Shown here: piece by piece, positions 1-11,037 of the stretch
How the letters are laid out: each line of letters starts with the position of its first letter
Numbering within the stretch: position 1 is the stretch's first letter
Assembly: GCF_014192415.1 (NCBI RefSeq)
Contig: NZ_JACHXY010000002.1
Span: 620,001 to 684,000 of the forward strand
DNA from: Microbacterium proteolyticum
GTDB taxonomy: Bacteria > Actinomycetota > Actinomycetes > Actinomycetales > Microbacteriaceae
DNA: 64,000 nt
Direction of reading: 5' to 3'
Notes under the pieces: model-generated
What the model was told of the DNA's origin: nothing
Databases searched by the model: none
Seen by the model: the letters and a program-made list of their open reading frames with translations, nothing else
Program-made: the position numbers and the translations under genes

Positions 1-42
1 GCCGACCCCCGAGTCGAAGATCCCGATCGGCGCGTCGTCCAT
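1..42 (-). CDS. murI: Glutamate racemase, N-terminus only (partial)
   Basis: Only the first 14 codons lie in the window. They read MDDAPIGIFDSGVG, which matches the conserved opening of glutamate racemase (IGIFDSGVGG, containing the first catalytic-site aspartate and serine). The enzyme makes D-glutamate for peptidoglycan. The start is the ATG at 42-40. A TAGGCT box on the same strand (56-51) lies 8 nt upstream, so the transcript would be almost leaderless. The divergent neighbour is pncB. The call rests on 14 residues but the motif is distinctive. Confidence 0.75.
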   Translation of the reverse strand, partial: MDDAPIGIFDSGVG

Positions 43-68
43 AGGAGGCCAGCCTACCGGGCGGGGTG

Positions 69-373
69 CGGGCGGCCGATGCCTCGACCCGTGACCGCGG
101 GACACAACGCAGGAGGAGCCGCGTCGCGGCCGCGGGACACAACGCAGGAGATACCGCGTCGCGGCCGCCGGCAACCGCGACTCGGCGCCGGGCACCGTGC
201 GGATCTCCTGCGTTGTGTCGCCGGGCGGCCGATGCGTCGACCCGTGACCGCGGGACACACGCAGGAGGAGCCGCGTCGCGGCCGCGGGACACAACGCAGG
301 AGATACCGCGTCGCGGCCGCCGGCAACCGCGGCTCGGCGCCGGGCACCGTGCGGATCTCCTGCGTCGTGTCGC
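69..373. repeat. Tandem duplication of a ~153-bp hairpin-forming intergenic unit
   Basis: Two head-to-tail copies, 69-221 and 222-373, differ by a few substitutions and one missing base near 260. Each copy contains a 17-nt inverted repeat: 136-152 pairs perfectly with 203-219 in copy 1, and 288-304 pairs with 355-371 with one mismatch in copy 2, each around a 50-nt GC-rich loop. The arm sequence GACACAACGCAGGAGAT also occurs in a shortened form at the start of each copy (ACACAACGCAGGAG near 102). No plausible protein is encoded here. This looks like an amplified REP-type element in the murI-pncB gap. Confidence 0.85.
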
Positions 374-422
374 GCAGGTCGGGAAGTCAAGGCTCCGCAG
401 CACCGGTGGGCGGGCCGCGGAA

Positions 423-428
423 TAGGCT
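423..428 (+). promoter_or_regulatory. Predicted -10 box (TAGGCT) of leaderless pncB
   Basis: TAGGCT fits the actinobacterial TANNNT -10 pattern and ends 6 nt before the pncB ATG. That puts the expected transcription start at or next to the A of ATG. There is no Shine-Dalgarno sequence ahead of this start. No good -35 is visible at the usual distance. Confidence 0.5.
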
Positions 429-434
429 GGCGCC

Positions 435-1760
435 ATGACGCGCAGCACGGCTCTGCACACCGACCGCTACGAACTCACGATGCTGGACGCGGCCCTCCGC
501 GACGGTACGGCCTCGCGCCGCTGCGTGTTCGAGGTGTTCGGGCGCCGGCTCTCGGGTGGACGCCGCTTCGGCGTCGTCGCGGGCACCGGCCGGCTGCTCG
601 AGGCCATCCGCGACTTCCGCTTCGGTGACGACGAGCTGCGCTATCTGCGGGATGCGAGGGTGGTGGATGCCACGACCCTCGACTTCCTCGCGGATTATCG
701 CTTCACGGGATCGGTGACCGGCTACCGCGAGGGCGAGGTGTACTTCCCCGGCTCGCCGCTGCTGACCGTGGAAGGGACCTTCGCAGAAGCCGTGCTGCTG
801 GAGACGCTCGCGCTCAGCATCTTGAACTACGACTCCGCCGTCGCCACCGCCGCCGCGCGCATGAGCGTCGCCGCCGGTGATCGACCGCTCGCCGAGATGG
901 GCTCTCGTCGCGCGAGCGAGGAGGCGGCTGTCGCCGCCGCGCGCGCCGCCTACATCGTGGGTTTCTCGGCCACCAGCAACCTCGAGGCGGGGCGGCGATG
1001 GGGTGTGCCCACGATGGGCACCGCCGCCCACGCCTGGACGCTGCTGCACGACAGCGAAGAAGACGCGTTCCGTTCGCAGGTCGACGCGCTGGGCGCCGAT
1101 ACGACGTTGCTCGTCGACACGTTCGACATCGTCGAGGGAGTGCGCACGGCCGTGCGCGTGGCCGGCACGCAGCTGGGCGGGGTGCGCATCGACTCGGGCG
1201 ACCTGCCCATCGTCGCGGGCGAGGTGCGGGCGCTGCTCGACGAACTCGGCGCCACGGGCACGCGCATCACCGTGACCAGCGACCTCGACGAGTACGCTCT
1301 CGCCGCCCTCGCGGCCTCCCCCGTCGACTCCTACGGCGTCGGCACCTCGGTCGCGACCGGCTCGGGCGTACCGACCGCGGGCCTGGTGTTCAAGCTCGTC
1401 GCACGCGAGGCGGCGGACGGCTCGTGGGTGGGCGTCGCGAAGGCGTCGACGCAGAAGGCCTCGCACGGGGGCCGCAAGGCCGCGTTCCGCACCCTCGAGG
1501 GGGGCACCGCGACCTCCGAGCTCATCATGGTCAGCGACGGCTTCGAAGAGCTGTCCACCGCCGCCGAGCATCCCGACGCTCGTCCCCTGCAGACCACGCT
1601 CATGAGCGACGGCGAGGCGGATGCTGCGGCCCTCGGCTCGGAAGGCGTCGAGGCCGCACGCCGACACCACGCGCGCGTGCGCGAGGAACTGCCCGTGCGG
1701 GCGCTGGCGCTCAGCAAGTCGGAGCCCGCCCTGCCGACCGAGTACCGCGAGGCGGGCTGA
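435..1760 (+). CDS. pncB: Nicotinate phosphoribosyltransferase
   Basis: This 441-residue cytoplasmic enzyme converts nicotinate and PRPP to nicotinate mononucleotide in NAD salvage, with ATP hydrolysis. The N-terminus LHTDRYELTML is the family signature. Further in come MGSRRASEEAA, the GTAAHAW segment and, in the C-terminal third, STQKASHGGRKAAFR, all typical of NAPRTases. The length is normal for the family. The ATG start is supported by homology and by the -10 box 6 nt upstream. It is divergent from murI and followed by a short hairpin. I see nothing abnormal in the reading frame. Confidence 0.96.
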   Translation: MTRSTALHTDRYELTMLDAALRDGTASRRCVFEVFGRRLSGGRRFGVVAGTGRLLEAIRDFRFGDDELRYLRDARVVDATTLDFLADYRFTGSVTGYREGEVYFPGSPLLTVEGTFAEAVLLETLALSILNYDSAVATAAARMSVAAGDRPLAEMGSRRASEEAAVAAARAAYIVGFSATSNLEAGRRWGVPTMGTAAHAWTLLHDSEEDAFRSQVDALGADTTLLVDTFDIVEGVRTAVRVAGTQLGGVRIDSGDLPIVAGEVRALLDELGATGTRITVTSDLDEYALAALAASPVDSYGVGTSVATGSGVPTAGLVFKLVAREAADGSWVGVAKASTQKASHGGRKAAFRTLEGGTATSELIMVSDGFEELSTAAEHPDARPLQTTLMSDGEADAAALGSEGVEAARRHHARVREELPVRALALSKSEPALPTEYREAG

Positions 1761-1788
1761 CCGGCGGCTGATCCCCCGCGCACCGGCG

Positions 1789-1808
1789 AGACGACCGAGT
1801 CGTCTTTG
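1789..1808 (+). terminator. Weak intrinsic terminator after pncB
   Basis: AGACGAC (1789-1795) and GTCGTCT (1799-1805) form a 7-bp stem with a CGA loop, followed by only a short TT. It is placed correctly for pncB but is weak. Confidence 0.4.
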
Positions 1809-1928
1809 CCGCGCTCCGCACCAGGTGACGTACCGGGTGATTGGCGACCGACCGCGGCTCTCACGGTGCGTGGACCCGGTTAGCGTGAAGGGTTCCGCGA
1901 TCCGGCCGACGGCCGCGAAAGGACCCCC

Positions 1929-2429
1929 ATGACGTACCTTGCGGGCGATACCCCCCAGCCGACGCGCCGCCACCTGGTCTCCGCGGCCGCGTGGGCGGTG
2001 CCCGCGATCGCCGTCGTCGCCGCAACCCCCGCCCACGCGTCGTCCGGCGGCAGCGTCCTCGTCGCGAAGATCCGCCCGGGCTCCGACTTCACGGCGCAGA
2101 ATCTCCACCAGTACGACGGGGCCACGAACACCAACCGCGGACCGATCGCGGTCTACGTGCGCGCACGGTACGACCAGAACATCGTGTGGTGGCCCCAGAG
2201 CGACCCCGCCGTGGCGGTCATTCCGTACGCCGTCGCCGTGGAGGGGCCGCTCGGGCCGTCGTCGATGACAGGGGTCCTCAGCATTGCAATCGGCGGATAC
2301 GCACAAGACGTGCGCACGTATCCGACCGACGGCGTCCACCCCGTGCCCACGGGGACTTATCGCTTCACGCTAGTGCTGTTCGGCTCCGACGGCTCGGCGA
2401 CGGCGACGACCTCGGTCGAGATCAGCTGA
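1929..2429 (+). CDS. Putative Tat-exported protein of unknown function
   Basis: The 166-residue product starts with a twin-arginine-type signal: TRRHLVSAAAW, a hydrophobic run AVPAIAVVAA, then a cleavage-like THAHA-type end (TPAHA|SSGG, around residues 36-37). The mature ~130 residues have alternating hydrophobic and polar residues (RFTLVLFG, TTSVEIS), suggesting a small beta-rich extracellular domain. There is no cysteine or recognisable catalytic motif. A GAAAGGA ribosome-binding site lies 7 nt before the ATG. It is a single gene between pncB and the convergent DUF3039 gene. I do not recognise the family. Confidence 0.85.
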   Translation: MTYLAGDTPQPTRRHLVSAAAWAVPAIAVVAATPAHASSGGSVLVAKIRPGSDFTAQNLHQYDGATNTNRGPIAVYVRARYDQNIVWWPQSDPAVAVIPYAVAVEGPLGPSSMTGVLSIAIGGYAQDVRTYPTDGVHPVPTGTYRFTLVLFGSDGSATATTSVEIS

Positions 2430-2432
2430 CGC

Positions 2433-2699
2433 TCACTTGACCAGCGACTCGTAGATCTCTTTGCACTGCGGGCAGACCGGGAACTTCTCCGGATCACGAC
2501 CCGGGGTCCACTTCTTGCCGCAGAGCGCGCGCACCGGCTTGCCGGTGATGGCCGACTCGAGGATCTTGTCCTTCTTCACGTAATGCGAGAAGCGCTCATG
2601 GTCACCGGGCTCGATGTTCTCTTCGCGGATGAGCTCTTCGAGCTCTCGATCCAGGGTCGCGAGACCCCCGCTGTCAGGACTGTCGAGAGGCGTGCTCAT
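2433..2699 (-). CDS. DUF3039 family small protein
   Basis: This 88-residue soluble protein is acidic in its first half (LDRELEELIREE) and ends in a metal-binding-type region: LCGKKWTPGRDP followed by CPQCKEIYESL, giving one lone Cys plus a CxxC pair. The pattern matches the actinobacterial DUF3039 family, whose function is unknown to me. The ATG at 2699 is preferred over a longer upstream reading because homology begins there. A TACACT box (2713-2708) lies 8 nt upstream, so the message would be almost leaderless. Confidence 0.88.
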   Translation of the reverse strand: MSTPLDSPDSGGLATLDRELEELIREENIEPGDHERFSHYVKKDKILESAITGKPVRALCGKKWTPGRDPEKFPVCPQCKEIYESLVK

Positions 2700-2749
2700 G
2701 GAGAGCCAGTGTAGCCGCGGACCGCGCTCGGCGGTCGGAGGGGTTCGAC

Positions 2750-4287
2750 TCAGGTCGCTTCGGCGAACTCCATGAGGCGGGTGACGCGGCGCTCGTAGAC
2801 CACCGCGCCCACCACGACTCCGAAGATCAGCACGACCGCGCCGGCGCCCACACCGACCCAGAGCGCGAACATCGCGTCGATGGCCGTGCCGTTGATCGCC
2901 TGCCACGTCAGCCAACCCGCGGGCAGCGCGGTGAGCACCGCCCCGAGCATGACGAGGCCCTGTGCGACGACCCCGCCAGAGCCGGTGCGCTGCGGCTGCT
3001 GGAAGGGGCTGTCACCCGGCCGTGAGACCGCGTAAGGGGCCAGAACCGACGAGACACTCGACAACCCCAGACCGCCGAGGAACAGCGCTGCGCACACGCC
3101 GACCATGGCGGGGAAGATCGCCCAGCGACCGTGCGCGACGATCGCGAGCGGGAGGCTGATGGCGAGGATCGGTATGCCGATGAGCAGGATGGGCACGAGA
3201 CGCCCCACGCGATCGGGGATGCCGCGCACGCCGCTGGCGATGTGCATCCACAGGGCCGTGGAGTCGTAGGCGAGATCGTTGTGGGGCAGCCAGCCGAAGA
3301 ACAGCGCCATGATCGGCACCGGCAGCAGCACCGCCAACTCGAACGGCACGCCCGCGACGAGCAGCGGTACCGTCGAGACGACGGCCGCGATCGGCACGAT
3401 CACAACGTTGACGATGTACCGCCGGTCGCGCAGCCAGTACGACAGGCTGCGGGCGGCGACGGCTCCCCCGGGAGTGCCGGGAAGAAGCGCGAACCACCCG
3501 AGTCCCCCGCGCTCGCGCACCGCGACCGGACGACGCGTCGTGGTCAGCAGCACCTCGACCAGGGCGAACCACGCCAGGGCGAGCAGCGCCACGGTTGCCA
3601 GGGCGACGACGAGGCCGCCGATGGCCGCACCGGTCGTCGGCGCGAGGCCGATGGCCCACGCGGCGCCGACGGGCGTCCACGAGAGGATCTCTGCTGCCGA
3701 CGCCAGCTGCGACGGCACCGCGCCACGCCACTCGAGCGATCCGAGGAACACCCCGATAGGCACGACGACGACGAGCACGGCGATGAGGTAGACGCTCATC
3801 AGTTCGCGGGATTGCCGGGGTCGCTGCACGAGCGCACCGAGGGCCATGCTGACGCGGGCGAACAGCACGCACGTCGTCAGGCCCAAGACCACGGATGCCA
3901 CGCCCGCCACCGCCGAGGCACCGTGCGCGCTCCACGCCACGGCGACGCTGACGCCGAGCACGAGCGTCACGAGGACGGGCACGCTGAAGAAGCCGGCGAG
4001 CAGCAGCGCGCCGGCGAGTGGGCGCGGCTCGGGGCCCACGACCGCGAACCGCCGCGGGTCGAGGGGGTCGATCGAGGCCGTGACGGGCGGACCGACCGCG
4101 AACCCGAGGGTGACCGCGGACCCCGCGAGGACGGTGACGACCGCCGTCGTGAGGCGGTCGGCATCCGCGAGTCCTGCGGCGCTCATGGCCGCGAAGACGG
4201 TGGCCGCGATGAGCACGACGACGCCGATCGCCCGCCGGATCACGTCGCGCCGGTCGCCCCGCAGGGCGCCCAGCATCATCGCCAGTC

Positions 4288-4312
<25 letters not shown>
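2750..4312 (-). CDS. ABC-2 type transporter permease
   Basis: The 520-residue integral membrane protein has about twelve hydrophobic segments, for example near GVVVLIAATVFAAMSAAG and VVLIFGVVVGAVVYE. It is the membrane partner of the ATPase encoded immediately upstream. The GTG at 4312 is chosen because GGAGGG lies 6 nt before it. That start overlaps the ATPase stop by 25 bp, so translation is probably coupled. An ATG at 4279 is an alternative but has no ribosome-binding site. The transported substrate cannot be inferred from the sequence. The C-terminus is short and charged (YERRVTRLMEFAEAT). Confidence 0.9.
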
Positions 4313-6582
<2,270 letters not shown>

Positions 6583-6632
6583 CGCACCAAACTACCAACC
6601 CCCTCCGACACCGCCCTTGCTCTTGCCGACGC

Positions 6633-6711
6633 AGGTTCCGCATGCGTCGGCGCCCCGCGGCTTCCGGCGCGGCCGGACCGAGCGAGGTTCCGCACACGTC
6701 GGCGCCCCGCG
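6633..6711. repeat. Short direct repeat in the divergent intergenic region
   Basis: A 27-nt word at 6633-6659 (beginning AGGTTCCGCATGCGTCGG) recurs at 6685-6711 with two mismatches, offset 52 bp. It lies in the 257-bp gap between the ATPase start and the next rightward gene. The first copy sits in a possible 7-bp hairpin (CCGACGC/GCGTCGG). It may be a duplicated regulatory site or simple sequence drift. Confidence 0.55.
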
Positions 6712-6839
6712 CCTCAGCCCGCGCGGCCTCCGGCGCGGCAGGAGCGTCCGCGGCGGCGGGCGGATGCGTTCGCACGACGGATCCGCGCATCGCCGTCAAG
6801 TCGCGGCGCACGTCGGGCCGGCCGGGAGAGGATGAGGTC

Positions 6840-7769
6840 ATGGCTGAGAAGGTGCACCGCATCCACTCCCTCCCGCAGGACGCCCCCTGGACGGGCGGGC
6901 TCCCACCCGCGGGATCGGAGGAGCATCCCCGCACGATCCGCATGCTCGACCGCGTGTTGTCGGTGCAGCGGCCCGTCGTGCTCGCGCACCTGCGCAGCAT
7001 CCGCCTCCGGCATCCGGATGCCACCGTCGAGCAGATCCTGACGATCCTCGAGCGCCGCTACCTCGCCGCGGTGACCACGGGTGGCGCCGCCGTGGGCGCC
7101 ACGGCCGTCGTGCCGGGCATCGGCACCGGCGTCACCCTCGCCCTCAGCGGCGTCGAGACCGTCGGGTTCCTCGAGGCGACCGCGCTCTACGCGCAGTCGG
7201 TCGCGGAGGTCCACGGCGTCGCCGTCGAGGACCCCGACCGCGGGCGTGCCCTCGTGCTCGCGCTGATGCTCGGCAAAGAGGGCGTCGACCTCGTCTCGCA
7301 GCTCGCCGCACAGGCGGCCGGCCGCGGCACCACCCGTTCCGGATACTGGGGCGAACTCGTCACGAAGACCCTCCCGCGCGCGGCCGTCGGCCCCCTCGTC
7401 GACCGGCTGAAGACCTCGTTCGTGCGGCAATTCGCCACCCGTGGCGGGGCGTCGTGGCTCGGAAAGGCCCTGCCCTTCGGCGTCGGCGCCGTGGTCGGAG
7501 GAGCCGGCAACCACATCCTCGGCCGGCGGGTGCTGGTCAACGCGCGTCGCGCCTTCGGCAGCCCCCCGCCGGCGCTGCCCGCGGATCTCGAGCCGCGCGA
7601 AGGCAACGAGCGTTTCGAGCGCAGCGCCGTGGGCGGTGTCCGCCGCGCGGGCTCCGCCATCGCCGACGCCGTCGGATCGGCGGGGCGACGCACCGGCTCG
7701 GTGGCGCGTAAGGCGCTCCCCCACCGGCGGCAGCGCGACACCGACGCCGAAACGGTCGAGACCGATTGA
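6840..7769 (+). CDS. Unknown protein with glycine-rich amphipathic core, possibly EcsC-like
   Basis: The 309-residue product is not recognised with confidence. Residues ~80-115 contain a Gly/Ala-rich hydrophobic stretch (AAVGATAVVPGIGTGVTLAL), followed by helices up to ~170 (GVETVGFLEATALYAQS). A second Gly-rich hydrophobic patch lies near residue 215 (GVGAVVGGAGNHILG). The C-terminus is basic and low-complexity. The arrangement recalls EcsC-family peripheral membrane proteins, but that is a weak resemblance. The ATG at 6840 follows GAGAGGATGAGG. The longer upstream reading is rejected because it is compositionally like non-coding shadow sequence. The gene is followed 71 bp later by maltokinase. 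Confidence 0.88.
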   Translation: MAEKVHRIHSLPQDAPWTGGLPPAGSEEHPRTIRMLDRVLSVQRPVVLAHLRSIRLRHPDATVEQILTILERRYLAAVTTGGAAVGATAVVPGIGTGVTLALSGVETVGFLEATALYAQSVAEVHGVAVEDPDRGRALVLALMLGKEGVDLVSQLAAQAAGRGTTRSGYWGELVTKTLPRAAVGPLVDRLKTSFVRQFATRGGASWLGKALPFGVGAVVGGAGNHILGRRVLVNARRAFGSPPPALPADLEPREGNERFERSAVGGVRRAGSAIADAVGSAGRRTGSVARKALPHRRQRDTDAETVETD

Positions 7770-7828
7770 CCCCTTCTCATCGAGACCGCCCCGCGCGCAA
7801 GTCCTGCGCGGTCGACCCGGCGGCGCGT

Positions 7829-7834
7829 TAGCCT
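7829..7834 (+). promoter_or_regulatory. Predicted -10 box (TAGCCT) of leaderless maltokinase gene
   Basis: TAGCCT ends exactly 6 nt before the ATG at 7841, the same geometry seen at pncB. No Shine-Dalgarno sequence is present. Confidence 0.5.
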
Positions 7835-7840
7835 CACGGC

Positions 7841-9181
7841 ATGGGCGACCTTCTCGATCTCCTCGCTGTCTGGATGCCGCGTCAGCGCTGGTACGGCACG
7901 AAAGGCCGCGACCCGCGGCTCACCGTCGTCGCCGACTGGTCTCTCGACGACGACGTCCGCCTTCTGCTCGTGCGCGACGAGGCGGTCCAACCGGCCATCG
8001 TCTACCAGGTCCCCGTCGCGATCCGCGCGGAGGGATCGGTTCCGCCCGGCAGCCTCATCGGCGCGTTCGGAGAGGGACGGGTGTGGACGGACGCCACGAC
8101 CGAGGCCGGGTTCACCGACCAGCTCTACTCCTGGGTGACCGCCGGCGGTGAAGTCGGCGCACCCGGCGACGGTTTCATCGGATTCGCCCTCGCCATGCCG
8201 GATGGGAAGACTCCGGCAGCGCGCGCGACAGCCAAGGTGCTGAGTGGCGAGCAGTCGAACACGTCACTGATCTTCCGCCCCGACGAGGGCGCCGCCGGCG
8301 TACCCGTCATCTGCAAGCTCTTCCGCCAGGTGAACCCCGGGATCAACCCCGATGTGGAGCTGCAGTCGGCTCTGGCAGCCGGCGGTGCCGCGTTCGTCCC
8401 AGCAGCCATCGGCGAGGTCCGCGGATCGTGGATGACGCCCGAGGGTGTGCCGGTGAGCGGCTCGCTCGCCTTCGCGCAGGAGTTCTTCGAGGGCGTCGAG
8501 GACGCCTGGCGGGTCGCGCTGGATGCCGCGGCCGCCGGTGAGGACTTCGCCCAGCGCGCCCATGCCCTCGGCGCCAGCGTCGCGGGCATGCACGTCGCCC
8601 TCGCCGCGCAGTTCCCCACCCGTGAGCCCGACGATGCCGACCGCGCGGCCGTGATCGGCGCGTGGGACCGACGACTCGCCATCGCCCTCGCCGAGGTGCC
8701 CGCGCTGGCCCCTTACGCCGATCGCATCCGTGCGGTGTACGCCGCCGCCGCGCGTGCGCCGTGGCCGTCCCTCCAGCGCGTCCACGGGGACCTGCATCTC
8801 GGACAGGTGCTGCACACCCCCTCGAACGGGTGGGTTCTGCTGGACTTCGAGGGCGAGCCCCTCCGGCCGATCGAGGAGCGGCTGCTGCCCGATGTGGCCG
8901 TGCGCGATGTCGCCGGCATGCTGCGCTCGTTCGACTACGTCTCGGGCGCCGTGGCCGACGACGACGGTGACGCGGTGCGCGCGTGGGTCATCGACGCGCA
9001 GCAGGCGTTCCTCGCCGGTTATGCCGACACCGCCGGCGCCGTGCGCACCGACGACGACCCGCTGCTCGCCGCGTTCGAACTCGACAAGGCCGTGTACGAG
9101 GCGATCTACGAGACCCGCAATCGCCCCGACTGGGTCGGCATCCCGCTCGCCGCGATCGGCCGGCTCGCGCCGCTCGACTGA
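7841..9181 (+). CDS. mak: Maltokinase
   Basis: The 446-residue cytoplasmic kinase phosphorylates maltose to maltose 1-phosphate, the donor for GlgE-type alpha-glucan synthesis. The N-terminal cap begins with the family-typical WMPRQRWYGTKGRD. The aminoglycoside-phosphotransferase-like kinase core contains VHGDLHLGQV (about residue 314; the Asp is the catalytic base) and LLDFEGEP (about residue 332; metal-binding Asp), followed by RPIEERLLPDVAVRDVAGM. The length fits Mak/Pep2. Unlike many actinobacteria, treS and glgE are not adjacent. The start is supported by the -10 box 6 nt upstream. Confidence 0.92.
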   Translation: MGDLLDLLAVWMPRQRWYGTKGRDPRLTVVADWSLDDDVRLLLVRDEAVQPAIVYQVPVAIRAEGSVPPGSLIGAFGEGRVWTDATTEAGFTDQLYSWVTAGGEVGAPGDGFIGFALAMPDGKTPAARATAKVLSGEQSNTSLIFRPDEGAAGVPVICKLFRQVNPGINPDVELQSALAAGGAAFVPAAIGEVRGSWMTPEGVPVSGSLAFAQEFFEGVEDAWRVALDAAAAGEDFAQRAHALGASVAGMHVALAAQFPTREPDDADRAAVIGAWDRRLAIALAEVPALAPYADRIRAVYAAAARAPWPSLQRVHGDLHLGQVLHTPSNGWVLLDFEGEPLRPIEERLLPDVAVRDVAGMLRSFDYVSGAVADDDGDAVRAWVIDAQQAFLAGYADTAGAVRTDDDPLLAAFELDKAVYEAIYETRNRPDWVGIPLAAIGRLAPLD

Positions 9182-9288
9182 CCCACCGCGTTCACAACGT
9201 CCGCGATCCGCTCACAGTCCGTCCGCACGGCCCCACCGCAGCGGAGGTTGCGCAGATCGCCGAGGTTGCGCACACCGCCCCGCAGAAT

Positions 9289-9326
9289 CGACGCCACCCC
9301 GCGATACGCATCGCGGGGTGGCGTCG
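9289..9326. terminator. Bidirectional intrinsic terminator between mak and the HtrA gene
   Basis: A perfect 17-bp stem (9289-9305 with 9310-9326) closes a 4-nt ACGC loop between two convergent genes. No clear T-tract follows on either side. The remaining gap (9182-9288) shows nothing else convincing. Confidence 0.75.
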
Positions 9327-9344
9327 TGCCGGTGGGGGCGAGGG

Positions 9345-10889
9345 TCAGCTGGTCGGCATCGAGCCCAGGGTCACCTCGGCGGTCCGCTCCTGGCCACCGC
9401 GGAGGTAGGTCACCTCGGCCTCGGCACCCGCGGCGAGCGCGCGCACCTGGGCGGTGAGGTCGATGGAGTTGGTCACGGGGATGCCGTTGAACGCGGTGAT
9501 GACGTCGCCCTCGGTCAGACCTGCGGCTTGCGCTGCGCCGCCGCTGACCGCCTCGGCCACGAGAGCGCCGGTGGTGGTCGCACCCTGCTGGGAAGCGGCA
9601 TCCTGGACCGACGCGCCCAGCAGACCGTGCGTGGCGGAGCCGTTCTCGATGATCTCCGACGAGATGCGCTTGGCGATGTCGGCCGGGATGGAGAAGCCGA
9701 CGCCGATGTTGCCCGACTGCCCGCCCGACGACGAACCGCCGGCACTGGCGATGGCGACGTTGATACCGATCAGCTTGCCCTCGTCGTCGACGAGCGCGCC
9801 GCCGGAGTTGCCCGGGTTGATGGCCGCATCGGTCTGGATGACGGCGATCTTGATGGTCTGGCTCGCGGACTGCGACTGCTGGCCCTGACCGAAGTCGAAG
9901 CGGAACGGGCTCTCCTGTCCGGGCTCGGTCTGCTGCTCGTCGGAACCGTCACTGGGGGCGGCAGAGGAGGCGACCTGGATCGACCGGTTCAGCGCGCTGA
10001 CGATACCGGTGGTCACGGTGTTGGGCAGGTCGAGGGGAGCCCCGACAGCGACGGTGGCGTCGCCGACGTTGAGCTTCGACGAGTCGCCGAACTCGATGGG
10101 CGTGAGGTCCGACACGTTCTGCAGCTTGATGACGGCGAGGTCGTAGGTGGGGTCGGTACCGACGACGGTCGCGGCGTACACCTTGCCGTCCGACGTCGTG
10201 ACCGAGATCCGGGCGTCGCCCGTCTGGCCGTCGAGGGTGACCACGTGGGTGTTGGTGAGCACGTATCCCTCGGCGCTGAGGACGACGCCCGATCCGGTGC
10301 CGCCGGCCTGGGAGCCGGTGGCGCTGATGGTGACGACGCTCGGGACGACCTTCGTGGCGACCGCGGCGGTGGCGTTGACGTCCTGGGGGTCGTTGACGGT
10401 GATGGCGGTGGGACCGGAGACGCTCGAGGCGTTCTCGCCACCCCAGAGGCTGAGTCCGGCGTAGGTGCCGCCGAGGCCCGCTCCCCCACCGACCAGGGCC
10501 GCAGCCACCAGCAGCGCGGCGATGCGCGGCGCCGAGCTCTTCTTGCGGGCGGGGGTGGATGCCGACTCGGGCAGCGGCAGAGTGGGGTGCGCATTCGTGG
10601 CGGCGGGGCCGAATCCGTGCCCGGTGGGGCTCGTCGCACCGGAGGGGGCCGAGGCGTAGGCGCCGTGGGCGGGTGCACCGGGCTGGGGGGTCGCGGTTCC
10701 GGCGACGGGCGGGGGCCACGCGGCGGCAGCGGCGGCCGGCGAGCGTGTGGGCACCGGCGGCACGTCGGGACGCGACGTCGCGGCCGGCGGGGTGTGCGCT
10801 GCGGGAGCGGGCGTCTCGTGCTGAGGCGAAGGCTCGATGGGGTTGCTGTGGTCGTTACCCTCGGGACGGTTGTCCGTGGTGTCACTCAT
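9345..10889 (-). CDS. Membrane-anchored HtrA-type serine protease with PDZ domain
   Basis: The 514-residue protein has a Pro/Ala-rich cytoplasmic tail (1-~120), one membrane segment (~122-144, IAALLVAAALVGGGAGL), a trypsin-like domain outside the membrane and a C-terminal PDZ domain (~430-514). The catalytic triad is readable: His215 in LTNTHVV, Asp250 in YDLAVIKL and Ser362 in NPGNSGGAL. A Gln/Ser/Pro-rich insertion lies between Asp and Ser. It is a typical envelope-stress/quality-control protease of actinobacteria. The ATG at 10889 is preceded by GAAGGAG at 7 nt, so the longer upstream reading was dropped. It is divergent from the aminotransferase gene. Confidence 0.94.
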   Translation of the reverse strand: MSDTTDNRPEGNDHSNPIEPSPQHETPAPAAHTPPAATSRPDVPPVPTRSPAAAAAAWPPPVAGTATPQPGAPAHGAYASAPSGATSPTGHGFGPAATNAHPTLPLPESASTPARKKSSAPRIAALLVAAALVGGGAGLGGTYAGLSLWGGENASSVSGPTAITVNDPQDVNATAAVATKVVPSVVTISATGSQAGGTGSGVVLSAEGYVLTNTHVVTLDGQTGDARISVTTSDGKVYAATVVGTDPTYDLAVIKLQNVSDLTPIEFGDSSKLNVGDATVAVGAPLDLPNTVTTGIVSALNRSIQVASSAAPSDGSDEQQTEPGQESPFRFDFGQGQQSQSASQTIKIAVIQTDAAINPGNSGGALVDDEGKLIGINVAIASAGGSSSGGQSGNIGVGFSIPADIAKRISSEIIENGSATHGLLGASVQDAASQQGATTTGALVAEAVSGGAAQAAGLTEGDVITAFNGIPVTNSIDLTAQVRALAAGAEAEVTYLRGGQERTAEVTLGSMPTS

Positions 10890-11037
10890 GGGATGCTCCT
10901 TCTTCCAGGCGCTTCTACGATGACCACGGATGCTGTGGGCCACCTATGACAGAAGTGAGCCGCCTCTATGGGTCTAGCAGCAACGCACCGCGAAGCATTC
11001 CCCCTTGCCCTCGGCGCGCGTGCGGCATGCTGGATCC

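Noticed and set aside
69..373. Possible CRISPR array from repeated units
   Set aside because: Only two long tandem copies with no regularly spaced short repeats or variable spacers, and no cas genes.
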